DNA from: Bacteroidales bacterium
GTDB lineage: Bacteria > Bacteroidota > Bacteroidia > Bacteroidales > NBLH01
Reading direction: 5' to 3'
Assembly (NCBI GenBank): GCA_016937695.1
Contig: JAFGWC010000119.1
Location: 24,096 to 88,095 of the forward strand
DNA: 64,000 nucleotides
The notes under the pieces are model-generated. The model searched no databases and had not been told where the DNA came from. It saw nothing but the letters and a program-made list of their open reading frames with translations. The position numbers were made by a program, and so were the translations under genes. This document shows, one piece after another, positions 45,998-59,200 of the stretch; the first letter of the stretch is position 1; the number at the start of each line of letters is the position of its first letter.

Positions 45998-47008
45998 TTA
46001 AAAATTCGGACAAGGTATAGTAACTTGTCTGTTTTTTCGTTTTAATTCCAAGTTTTTGTTAAACTCATAAATTAATGAAATTTCGTGAGAACCTCCTGTA
46101 ATACCAATTAATTTTGATAAAGTATAATCGTAACTATATCCAAATTTCAAATCATAAATTTCATATCCTACAAGAACAATTACAGCATCTATGCTCTCAT
46201 AACCGGTTTGACGACCAATAACAGGTATACCTCTGAACCATAAACCTAATGTAAAAGGAACTTTATGCCAATATGCGCCCAGATCAAGTTGATCATGCAT
46301 ATCTTCATTTTGGTATAACATCGAAAAAGTTACACTTTCCGCTTCATGCTTACTTTTCATCCGTTTTCTATGAATTGGCATTTTATATCCTCCATGAAGT
46401 ACATATTTTATGCTTAATCGGCTATCATATTCATAAAAAGATTGATTTGGTCTCAATAATTGCTCTGCACTAAAACCAACCCAATATTGAGAAGAATAAG
46501 CTACAACTGAAGCATCAACATCAATATATCCAACTTTTGTTAATGGTTTTCCTTCTAAGGAACTTGTTGATGGAGCTGCATCAATATTTAACTGATCACC
46601 GAAGACTAGTTTTTCAAAATCGACACCTCTTTGGCCATATTCAAATTTTATTCCTGGTCTTACATGCCAATATCTGTTAAGGGTAATATCATATGAATAT
46701 AATAATCCTATATCGGTTAAATTCAAATTTCCGCTACCGGCTTGGTCTCTTACTACTAATAAACCAATGCCACTTTTCATTTTTGGAAAATATTGATCAT
46801 ACGATGCTGCATAAGTAGTAAATGTTCCTGGAATACTTGGCCACTGATCTCTGTAGTTAATAACTACTCGGCTTCCTGTAGTCATCCCTGTATAAGAAGG
46901 ACTCAAAACTAATGGGGCAGCATAAAACTGGGAAAATTGTACTTTTTGAGCACTAATTTGTATAAAAATTAATAATAAACTTATAATAAATAATCCCTTT
47001 TTTTTCAA
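45998..47008 (-). CDS. PorP/SprF-family type IX secretion membrane protein
   Basis: This 336-residue outer-membrane protein has a signal peptide (1-20, ending ISAQ) and the family pattern: QFYAAPLVLSPSYTGMTTGS, INYRDQWPSIPGTF and GSHEISLIYEF near the C-terminus. PorP/SprF proteins form beta-barrels. SprF is needed for surface display of the SprB adhesin, and similar genes commonly sit beside proteins with type B sorting domains. Here the giant repeat protein is encoded immediately upstream in transcription order, with a terminator and promoter between. This protein is therefore the probable dedicated partner of that one. Confidence 0.92.
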   Translation of the reverse strand: MKKKGLFIISLLLIFIQISAQKVQFSQFYAAPLVLSPSYTGMTTGSRVVINYRDQWPSIPGTFTTYAASYDQYFPKMKSGIGLLVVRDQAGSGNLNLTDIGLLYSYDITLNRYWHVRPGIKFEYGQRGVDFEKLVFGDQLNIDAAPSTSSLEGKPLTKVGYIDVDASVVAYSSQYWVGFSAEQLLRPNQSFYEYDSRLSIKYVLHGGYKMPIHRKRMKSKHEAESVTFSMLYQNEDMHDQLDLGAYWHKVPFTLGLWFRGIPVIGRQTGYESIDAVIVLVGYEIYDLKFGYSYDYTLSKLIGITGGSHEISLIYEFNKNLELKRKNRQVTIPCPNF

Positions 47009-47046
47009 AATGTTTCAGTTTATTGCATTATTGATTTATAAACGCT

Positions 47047-47080
47047 CAAATTTAACTTATATTATCACTAACATATCAAA
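47047..47080 (-). promoter_or_regulatory. Promoter of the PorP/SprF-like gene
   Basis: On the minus strand the -7 element TAAATTTG lies at 47054-47047 and a -33 TTTG at 47080-47077, with 22 bases between. The ATG follows at 47008, about 39 bases on. The gene can thus be transcribed separately from the giant gene. Confidence 0.6.
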
Positions 47081-47182
47081 ATAAGTACCAAATTTTTAAA
47101 TTTATAGTTTTTATTCTAAAATAGTAAACAATTAAAAGGTCAAAATTAATTTATTAACTGATAAATTCAAATAAAACTCAAA

Positions 47183-47217
47183 AAAAAGCAGGTAAAGATT
47201 TTTTTTACCTGCTTTTT
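47183..47217 (-). terminator. Rho-independent terminator after the giant gene
   Basis: A stem GCAGGTAAA (47188-47196) pairs with TTTACCTGC (47204-47212), extended by A-run and T-run on either side. It lies 68 bases after the stop of the giant gene and before the PorP/SprF promoter. Confidence 0.85.
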
Positions 47218-47284
47218 AAACAAACTTTTAACTTTCAAACTTTTAACCTTTCACCTTAACATTATTATGAATAATGCGGGTTAA

Positions 47285-50200
47285 TTATCTCATCAGAGTA
47301 ACATTACCTGAATCTTTAAATAGTACTCCATTTTTGTATTTTCCAGAAAGTTTCCATACATACACATCTTGAGCAGCCAATTTTCCATCAATATAACCAT
47401 CCCAGCCAATTAAAGGATCTTCACTTATAAATACTTTCTCGCCCCAACGATTATATATTTCAAGATGATATTCTAAAATTCCTCTATAAATAGGATGGAA
47501 AATATCATTAGTATAATCATCTGCAACCCACCTTCCATCAGAAGGACCTGATATATTAGGTGAAAAGGCATTTGGGAATTTTATAATTCCTGCAGGTTCA
47601 ACGACAACAGGCTTTTCACTTTTTAATGAGCTAAGACATTCATGCTCTGACCAAACTTTTAAGTTAATATAATATTCACCTACTTCATTATAATAATGTA
47701 TAGGGTTTTCTTCATTAGAAATACTATCAGTATTATCACCAAAATTCCATTCATAAGTAAATCCATATGTTGAATTATTATAACAATGAATAGCCTGATT
47801 TGGCAACATAACAGTGTCTGGTGCAACTTCAAAAGCAACAATAGGCATTGGATAAACTGTAACAGTTCCTGTATATGATTTCGATCCGCCTGGTCCAGTA
47901 ACTGTTAATGTTACAGTATGTTCACCATCTACAGTAAAAATAAATGTAGGATTTTCTTCAACAGATGTACCTAATGTACCAAACTCCCAATAATAAGTAT
48001 CAGCATATAATGCATTTGCAGTAAAACTGGCAACAAATGGTAAATTACATCCAGCCCTGTCAAGATCAGCACTTGATTTAGGTTCTGCTGGCAATATAGT
48101 AACAATTTGCCTTGCAGTGTCAGAACAGCCATGTGCTGCTACTGCAAGCGTTACTTCATATACACCCGGCGAACCATAAGTATGAGGATCAGGATTTGCT
48201 GAGTTAATTGAAAATATTGATTCACCATCTCCAAAAGTCCAATAATAATTATCATAACCATCATTACTTAAGTTCTCAATATTTATAGTTGAGTTTGGAA
48301 ATGTTTGTTCCACCGGTGCTGCCAAAAAGTCAACAATAGGTATTCTATATACTGTTGCCTCATGAACAATGGTATCAGTACAACCTGCAGGTGAATAAGC
48401 TACTAACTGTATCGAGAATGTAGTATCTTTATCATAAATAGCCTCAAATGTTTCAGTAAATCCTATTGTGTCATATCTTAACTTATTATCATAGAACCAC
48501 TCGTAATGATCTCCACCTGTAGTTATATTTGTAAATAGAACATTTATTGGAGAACAACCTTCAGTAATATCCATTTCAAAATCAGCATTTGGCGGCACAT
48601 TATAAATTATCTCTACAGTATCTTTATTTGTACAAGAGTTTCTAGTTACTGTCCATTCATATCTGTTTGCATTAGGACTTAATCCTGTAACAGTTGCATT
48701 TTCAGCAGAATTACTACTAAATATACCAGAACCTAAAACAACAGTCCAAGAACTTGTACCACCTACACCAGCAGCTTCTGCAGTCATAACTGCATTGTTT
48801 ACACAAGCAGTTTTATCAATACCTGCTGATATTACAAAGTCATTATTTGTAATTAATACATCATCAAATTCAGAATAACCATCTTTTTCAACAGTCCAAC
48901 GATATCTGTTTACACTTCCGTTAGGTATCCCGCGTACAAATGTGTTTTCCAAATATGGGTCATCAAATACACCAGCTCCATCAATTAAAGTCCATTTTCC
49001 TGTGCCAATAATTGCATGAACTGCATGGAGTTGAGTAAAGTCTTCACAAATTTGTTGATCTGAACCTGCATCAGCAAAAATAGCATTGTATGTAACCCTA
49101 ACATCATCGGTAGATGTACATGCTCTCCATAAAACTGTCCATTGATAGCGATTTACCCCATAAGCTATATCATTTACTACTGTATTTGTAGTATTTGCAT
49201 TAACAAATGTACCATTACCATTTAATACAGACCATGTTCCTGTTGCAGTTGCATCAGGAAGCTGAGCATCAAGAGTGGCACTATTAACTGTAACTATTTG
49301 ATCTGGTCCTGCATATGCTTGAAAATGGTTACTTGTAATTTGAACCGTAAAATCTTTTGTGCAGTTTTTATCAGTAACAGTCCATGTAAATGTATTATTT
49401 CCACCACCTAATCCAGTAACTAAGGTAACTGCGGAAGTCGGATTTACTATTATTGTAGTAGGAAGACCACCTGTAGTCCATAAACCTGTTCCTGTAGAAC
49501 TAATACTTCCTGAAAGATTAGCAAAATTATCACAAGTTGTTTGATTACTACCGGCACTTGCAATTACAGTATTATTTGTAATTTTAACATCATCATAATC
49601 AGAGCAAACATCTAACCCTTCAGTTTTAGTAACAGTCCATCTTAGAGTATTTTCGCCAGCACCAAGTCCTGTAACCAAGCTTGCTCCATCGGTTGCTGTT
49701 ACAAAAGTTCCTGAACCTACAACTACCGACCACAAACCAGAACCTTCACCCGGTAATGGATTAGTTGCACCTAAATATGCTGAATTTGAACATACTAATT
49801 GATCATCTCCTGCATCAGAAATATATAGGTTATTGGTTATTGTAACAATATCTGAGAATGTACAACCGTATTTTGTAACAGTCCATTTAAATGAATTATT
49901 ACCATTATTTAGCCCGTTAACAACGCTTGCACTACTTGATGGATTAACAAACACACCATTACCACCTTCAATTGTCCACCAACCGGTTCCCGGTGTTGGA
50001 TCATCAGCAGCAAGTGTGTAACTTGTGCCACAAGAAATATCATCAGCACCTGCTGAAACTGCAAATGTATTATTAGACACAACAACTACATCGTCATCTG
50101 TACATCCATTCGCTTCTATAGACCACCTAAATGTATTAGCTCCAAGACTAAGATTACTAACAGAAGTAGCACTTGAAACAGTATTTGCAATAATGCCTGT

Positions 50201-53200
50201 CCCACTAAGTCTAGTCCAGAATCCTGTTCCACCAGAAGGAGCTCCTGTTGCATTTAAATTAGTTGATGTTAAACAAACAATTTGATCGGAACCTGCACTT
50301 GTATATACTGAATTATTTGTAATATCAAATTCAGTAGGTGTATCACAATCATCTTTCGATACAGTCCATCTAATTGTATTTGTTCCCTGTCCTAAACCTC
50401 TAACATATGTTGTATTATCAGTATCATCATCAAATGTTCCAATTCCTGCTGGCATTGTCCATTTTCCTGTAGTTCCTGCAGGTGGAATATCGGCAATAAT
50501 TTCAGAATAATCAACACATAGCACATCTAATCCTCCTGGATTTGCGCTTGAAAAATATTGATTATTTGTTATTGTTACATCTGAAAAATCAGTACATAAA
50601 TTTCTGGTAACTGTCCATCTGAAAATATTTTCACCTGTACTTAAATTGCTTACAGTTGTAGAATAAGCATTTGAATTAGCAATTATACCTGTCCCTGATA
50701 ATCTCGTCCATTCACCAATTCCAGTTCCGGGATCATTTCCAGAAAGAGTACTTGTAGTTCCACAAACTGATTTGTTGCTTCCAGTAGATGCAATTATTGA
50801 ATTATTTGTAATATTTATTTCATCTGATAATAAACAACTTACACCACTTGTAGTTTTAGTAACAGTCCATTTGAAAGTATTTACACTTGGTGCTAAACCG
50901 CTTACACTTGTGTTTGCAGCAGTAGGATTTGCAACTATACCATTTCCTGCAGTTCTAGTCCATAAACCAGCTTCACCATTTGCATAATCAGGTGCAGGAT
51001 TAACTCCAATTAAAGCAAAATCAGTACAAACAGGTTTGTCTGCTTCCACAGTAGGCTTAATTGGAACATTATTCATAATAGCAACCTCATCATAATTCTC
51101 ACACACACCATCATTAATTGTCCATCTTAAAGTATTTGTGCCTTTTGCCAAACTCCTAACCCAAGTATCAAATTGTGCGGTATTATCAAGTACTCCGGAA
51201 CCACCAATTACTTCCCACTTACCATTAGATGCGCCGGGATCATTTCCTGCCAATTTATATTCATTAGAGCAAATGATTTGATTAACACCAGCATTTACAT
51301 CAACAGAATTATTATAAATATCAACATCGTCTCTTAATTTACAAGCATTTAGAGTAATTGTCCAGCTAAATGTATTTCTGCCACTACTCAATCCTGAAAC
51401 TGTAGTATTAAATTGTGAAACATTAGCAATACTACCAGAACCACCTTCTAGTTTCCATATACCAGTTCCTCTGTTAACATCAGGATTGTTGGCATTAAGA
51501 GGTGCGTTAGCTTCACAAACATCTTGATCAGCACCTGCATTAGGAACTGTAGGAATATCGTTATAAAGTATTACTTCATCTTCAGCAGAACAACCAACGC
51601 CGGTAACTGTCCATTTAAATTTATTTAATCCAGGATCAAGATTACTTATTGCTGTATTATGTAGATTACTATTTGCTATAATTGCATTTGATGTACCAAC
51701 AATAGTCCATGTACCAACATTAGAACCTGCGCCTCCTGCATTCATATTTGCAGTTGTTAAACATAATCTTTGGTCTGTTCCTGCATCAGCAAACACCTGA
51801 TTATTAGTTACTGTAATATCGTCCCAAGTTTTACACCCGCTTCCATTATCAATAGTCCAACGGAATGTATTTGGTCCTTGGTCAAGTCCAGTAATATCAG
51901 TATTTCTAGAAGTTTGTGAAACAATTGTAGCACCACTGCTGCCAAAAATTGTCCATAATCCGGTTTCACCATTTGCATAATCAGGTGAATTAGCAGTAAT
52001 AGTTGTAGTTGTTTGACATACAGCCTTATCAATTTCAGTTGAAGCAATTTCGGGCAATGTACTATATATCTCAACTTCATCATAATTTGAACATCCACCT
52101 GATGTAGCAGTCCATCTAAATTTATTATAGGGACTTAAATTACGAGCAGTTGTATTATATATACTTGCATTATCAAATGTTGCAGTTCCATTAACTCTAA
52201 CCCAAACACCTATAGTTGGTGTAACAGCATTTAAAGCAACAATACTATCGCAAACAGATACTCCAACACCAGCATCAACAACTATACGATTACTTGTAAT
52301 TATAACTTCATCTGAAATTGAGCAATGTGGATTTGTAACAGTCCATTTATACACATTTGCACCACTCACTAAATCTGTAACTTCTGTATTGTATTTTGTA
52401 AGTGTTACAATTGTTCCAGTGTGATTCACATTAGACCATAAACCTGTTGTATTAAGTTCTAATGCAGGATTATTTGCAGCTAAAATAATATTATCTTCGC
52501 ATATTGTTCTATCATTACCTGCATTAATTGTAGGTGTATTATTAGTAACAACAACAAAATCAGAAGCTGAGCAATGTGCGTTTGAAACAGTCCATTTGAA
52601 TGTAATAGTTCCTTTTCTTAAATTTGTAACATATGCGTTGTTGAAAGTAGTATTATCAAAAATTTCAGAAGTTGCTCCTCCAACAATTGACCAAGCACCA
52701 TTATCAACACCCGGATCGGCAGCAGCTAAACCAACCTCATTTATACAAACACTTGCATCTTCACCTGCCTGAGGATTAGTAAGATTGTTTGTAACACTAA
52801 AGTCTTTACTTGCAGAACAACCACTGTCAGTAATTGTCCATGTTAAAATATTGGTTCCTCTATCAACTGTAACCTGAGTGTTATATACAGATTCATTAAC
52901 AAAACTAGCACCTCCGGCAGTAACAGACCACAAGCCAGTTCCTGTAGCAGTAGGTTCTTGAGCTCCCATTGTAAATATGCTCTGACAAGCTTCATAAGTA
53001 TCTACTATAGCACTATTCTCAGGTAGATTATTAGTTATAGTAGCATCATCTGAAGCCGAACATCCTCTATCTATTATAGTCCAAGTAAATACATTAGTTC
53101 CAATATCTAAATCACTAACATTTGCATTATTCACAGAAATATTATCAATAATACCTCCGCCTAAATAAGTCCATACACCACTACCTGTTGCAGGCGGAAC

Positions 53201-56200
53201 ATTCCCTTGAAGTTTTACTGTACTAGAACAAGCGCTAACATCAGGTCCTGCACTAACAGTTGGGATATAATATTCAACAATAATATCCTTTTCTTTAAAA
53301 CAAGCTTCATTATATACTCTCCATCTTAAGTGATTTTGCCCAGGGGTTAAATTATTTATTTCAGTATTAAATAATGTGTGATCAACAATATTTGCTCCAG
53401 CAGGAGCTAATAAAGTCCACATACCTTGAGAATTAATTAAATCCGGGTCATTACCATCTAAAGTAGTACTATTTATACATATAGGTGGATTGTTTTGATT
53501 ACTTGCAGAAGCAGTAACAGTTCTATTAGTAATATTTACATCGTCATGTGCAGAACAAGCACCTTTGGTTATTGTCCATCTAAATACATTTAAACCTAAA
53601 CCAATATCTGATATTATTGCATCATGCTGAGCTGAATTACTAAATACAGCTGAACCACTAGGTGTAGTCCATAATCCAGAACCTATTCCGGGATCATCAC
53701 CCTCCATTGTATAAGTATTTACACATAATGTTCTGTCAATACCCGCATAAACTGTAAATGACTGATTATCAACGATAACATCATCTTGTGATGTACAAAC
53801 ACCATTTGATATTGTCCAAGTAAAGGTACTACTTGTCCCAGGTGTTAATGTAATTTCAGTATCAAATTGAGTATCATTACTAAGAGTTGCATTTGTTCCA
53901 ATTACAGTCCATTTACCTGTTCCATATAATGGTTCATTAGCAAGTAAATTTTCTGTTGTATTACAAGTTGTAATATCAGAACCGGCATCTGCTGTTGTAA
54001 CAGAGTTATTTGTAATAATAACATCATCGTCATCAGAACAAATACCTCTAACAACAGTCCACTTAAAGAAATTATTTCCAATGTCTAAACCTGTAACAAG
54101 AGATGTGTTGCTCAAACTATTTTGAATAATACCAGTACTACTAACAATTGACCATGAACCAACACCTAAAGATGCCGGTGATGCACCCAGAATAACATCA
54201 TTACTACAAGCAGTTGTTTTATCGCTTCCTGCATTTGCAATAACACTATTATTGATAATAGTAATTGAAGCAGAATTTGAACAGTCTTTATCAGAGATAG
54301 TCCACTTAAATACATTATTTGTATTATTGCTTAAATTTGTAACAGTTGTAAAATATGAATTTGCATTAGCAATATTACCAGCTCCTCCAACTAAAGTCCA
54401 AAGTCCTGTTTCTGTTCCGGTTGGTTGCTCACCAGTAATATCTCTTGTATTAGTACAAATTTCGCCACCACCGCTAACTGCAGGAACTGCAACACTATTA
54501 TTTGTAATTCTTACATCATCATAAAAAACACATTTGCCGCTATCAACAGTCCATCTGAATTCATTATTTCCTGCACCTAAATTTGTTACTGCAGAAGTTT
54601 TAGACATAGAATCATCAATTAAACCAGAACCGCCAACCAAGGACCATACGCCATTATCACCATCAATTACATTAAGATTAGTATAATCAACACAAAGCTG
54701 TTGAGGAACACCTGCATCAATAGTAAATGAATTATTGGTAATAGTTACTATGTCAGAACTTGCATTTACACCTGAACACTGAGCAGTACTAATAGTCCAT
54801 CTAAAATTATTTGCTCCTGGACCAATATTGCTAACAACAGTTTGCATTGTATTTGCATTTGCAAAATAGCCTGCACCAGTAGCAACACTCCAAACACCAG
54901 TACCATAAAGAGGAGTATTTGCAGTTATTGTAGTAGTGTTTGTACAGATTTCTTTGTCTAATCCTGCATTAGCAGGTGTAGGTGAATTATTAACAATTGT
55001 AAATTTTCTCATTGTGCTACAACCTCCGTCAGAAGTAACAGTCCAGAAGAAAACATTGTTTCCATAATCAAGATTTGTAATATGGGTATTTGGGCTGGTA
55101 GAATTAGCAATTACAGGATTAGAACTAGCAGAAGTCCAAACTCCGGTATTAGTTCCATTTAGAGGATTGGCTGTAAGATCCACTTCAAAGGCACAAATAC
55201 TACCAATATAATCAGGCGCTAAAACAATTGTCTCATTATCTATATTTACATAATCGAAATCAGAACAAGTATTATTGATTACAGTCCATTTAAAAGTATT
55301 TGATCCTATCTGAAGGCCTGAAACAGTAGAATTAAACTCATTAATACTTGAAATATTTGCTGTTGGCGAATTTTCAATAGTCCAAGTACCAGTTCCTTGC
55401 ATTGGTTCAATTGCATTAAAGCTAGTTACAGAAACACATACAGCCTGATCAGCTCCCGCATTAGCAACAACCATATCATTTGTAATTGTAAGGTCTTTGC
55501 TAACACCGGGACAAGAACCTTTTGTTACTGTCCATGTAAAAATATTTGGTCCTAAATCGAGATTAGAAGCAGTAGTTAAGAATGATGTGTTAGACAAAAT
55601 ATTTGCAGTAGTATTAACTGTCCATAAACCTGTGGCATTTTGCAATGCAGGGTTATTACCAACTAAACTTGCATTTCCATTACATGAAATATTAGTTCCC
55701 GTACCAGAAGTTGCTGAAATATTTTTAAGTTCATTATTTGTAATAGTAACTGTAGCATCAGTTTTACAAACAACAAGATTTCCTTTACTAATAGTCCATT
55801 TAAAAGTGTTATCATCCACTTTCATTCCTGAAACTGTTGCAACGCTTGAAGCAGCATTTACAATTACACTGCTTCCTGCGTCAACTTTTGTCCATAAACC
55901 TGTTTCACCGTCAGCATAAATAGGTGTATTGCCTGTTAATGTTCCATTTCCATCACAAACTTCTGTAGGGAAAGCACTTGCCAATGCAGGTTGAGGTGTA
56001 TTATTTGTAATAATAACTTCATCACTTGCTGTACATGTATTATATGTTACAGTCCACCTAAATTCATACTGCCCACCTGTTAAACCATGAATGTCAGTTA
56101 AATAATTAGCTGAATTATCAATAGTTACAGGCCCACCATTTATTTTTGACCAAACACCACTTCCTTTTGTAGGAATCTGAGCTTGTAAAGTTTCATCAGA

Positions 56201-59200
56201 AAAACAAGTTTCCTTATCTATTCCAGCATTAGATGTAATAGAATTATTTGTGATTACAATATCTGCATCATCATGACAATTTGCAATCGATGATGTTACA
56301 GTCCATGTAAGAGTATTTGAACCTGTTTGAAGATGATGAACGGTTGTATTAAAAATTGAATTATTATCAAAAGTTACACCTGAAACAGAAGACGACCACA
56401 AACCTGTGGCAGGATTATTTTGAAGCAATGGATTATTTCCATCAAGAGGACCATAAGAGCTGTTACAAGTTGCTTTATCAATACCAACTGAAGCAGTTAC
56501 CTGATTATTAGTAATAATTACATCGTCAACAGCTGCAGGACAAGTTCCTTTAGTAACTGTCCATCGGAATGTAGTTTGACCTTGCCTTAAATCTGTAACA
56601 GCAGTATTAAATGCTGATGGTGTAACAATAATTGCAGTGCCACCAGGAATAACTTCAGTCCAGCTACCATTACCCTGAGTTAAATTTAAATCATTTGCCA
56701 ATAAATTGGTGAAATTATTACAGTCTTCTGCATCTTTATCAACACCGGCATCAGCAACAACAGAATTATTTGTAATTGTAACATCATCACTTGAAGAACA
56801 AGTAATATTAACACCTTTGTATAAAGTCCAAGTATACGTATTTGCACCTAATAATAAATTTGAAACAGTTGTATTACAGGAAGAAGGGTTATTTATAGTT
56901 GTTCCTGCTCCACCTGTCCATAAACCTGTTTCGCCACTACCATAATTAGGAACTGTTCCTTGTAACTGTCCATCTTCTCCGCAAGTTTCTGCATCAGATG
57001 TAGAAGCAACAGCATTTTGCGTAGAACTATTTAGTAAAGTCATATCATCATGAGCAGTACAAGTAATATTAGAATCGATATATGTTACTGTCCATCTTAA
57101 AGTATATGAGCCACTTGTTAAACCTGAAACAGTTGTCGAATTATCCAAAGCATCTGCAAATGCAACAGGATTTCCACTAAATAAACTCCATTGTCCTGTA
57201 CCTTTGTCAGGATTAGTTGCTAAAATATCAGCAAAAGGATTACAAGTTTCAACATTAAATCCTGCATTTGCGGTAACACTTTCATTATGTATCTCAACAA
57301 TGTCATCATCTGTACAACCACCAGAACCAGATGTTACTGTCCATGTAAAACTATTCAAACCTCCTTGCAAATTTTCTACTCTTGATCTATATGAAGTTGG
57401 ATGTGTTACAACAGCTGCATTTGACCATGTCCAAATACCTGATCCACCTAATGTTTCAACATCATTACCATCTAAACTAGCAATAAAGTTAGCACAAACA
57501 TATTCATCAGCGCCAGCATCAGCAATTATAGCATTATTAGTAATAATAACATCATCTGAACTAGAGCAACTTCCTTTTGTTATTGTCCAACGCAAAGTGT
57601 TTTCAGGTGTTGGAGAGGTTCTTAATCCTGTAATTGTTGTATTATATAAAGTTGGTTTTGTAAAGGTTCCTGTTGCATTAACTAATGCCCATTGACCTGA
57701 AGCATATCCATAAGATGATTGTCCAAAAGCTAAAGGGTCGTTGCCATCGAGTTGATAGTCGGTAACGCATATATCTTCATCATTCCCGGCATCAGCCAAA
57801 ACATAATTCCTGGTTACAGTCATTTCATCAGAAGAAGAACACCCATTATCTGTAATTGTCCATCTTAAAACTGTTTCATTAAGTCCTAAGTTAGTAACAG
57901 TTGTATTATTAAGTGAAGGTGTTGTAAAAGTTGGAACTAAAGCCCCTGTTCCTGCCCAAGACCATAATCCTTGTCCATGAACTGGAGAATTAGCGTTAAG
58001 AGCGAGTAGCCCATTCTCATCCAAACAAAATTCTCTATCAATATCGGCATTAGCAGTTGTTGGAATATAAACAAATACAGAAACAAAATCCGAATTTGTA
58101 CAAGTTGTAGCCCCTCGAGTGTTGGTTAAAGTCCAACGGAAAATATTTTCACCTCTATCCATTCCTGTTACTTGTGAGGTGTTCAATGTTGGAGTTTGTA
58201 TTGTTCCGGTACTAGTAAAAACTGTCCAATTTCCAGTTTCACCATTAGTATAGTTTGGTCCTTCAGCATTTAAACTAACAGATGAGTTTGCAACCTCAAA
58301 CCCACAAATATTATCAATATCATTTCCAGCTTTTGCAGTTACAGAATTGTTGTATATATCTACAATATCTTCTTCAGAACAATCATAAGGAGCTGTACCT
58401 TTTGTTATTGTCCATCTGTACTGATTTAATCCTTGAGGTATATTTGTAACACTTGTTGTAGGATTTAAAGAACTTACAATAACCCCACCATTCAGAGCTA
58501 CTGACCATTCGCCTGTACCATTTATTGGATTATTTGCTGCCAAATTAGTAGTATTCGTACATAAAATTTGATCCCCACCAGCAACTGGATTATCAGGATT
58601 ATTATTTGTAATATTTATATAGTCTTCAGCTGTACAATGTCCATTGTTAAGAGTCCATCTAAAACTATTAAGATTTGGACTAAGACTTGTAACAGTAGTA
58701 AGACTGTTATTAGGGTTGGTTATATTTCCACTACCACCTGTTCTATCCCATACACCTGTAGAACCGTAAGGTTGATTAGCCTCAATAGTTGCATTATCAA
58801 CACAAACATATTGGTCTGCACCTGCATTAGCTGTTATCTCCCAGTTCCAAACTTCAATTTGATCAGTAAGTTCACATTTGTCCGGTAAGCCTGATGCAGG
58901 ATCAGTATAATTATAAGTCATTGTCCATAAAAAAGTATTTTGTCCTGTACCCATATTATAAACATAAGCTGTACACAAAAATCCTTGACAGCTTTCATTA
59001 GTTATAGTTCCTCCACCACCAATTACAGACCAAGCACCAGATCCTCTGGTTGGTCTATCAGCTGAAAGTAATGCAGTATTTGCACAAACATTTTGATCTG
59101 GGCCGGTATTTGCATTTGAAGGTAATGCATTTAAAATATCAACATCATCGGTTGTTATACAATGAATATTTCCTGCACCAACAACACCATTATCATAAGT

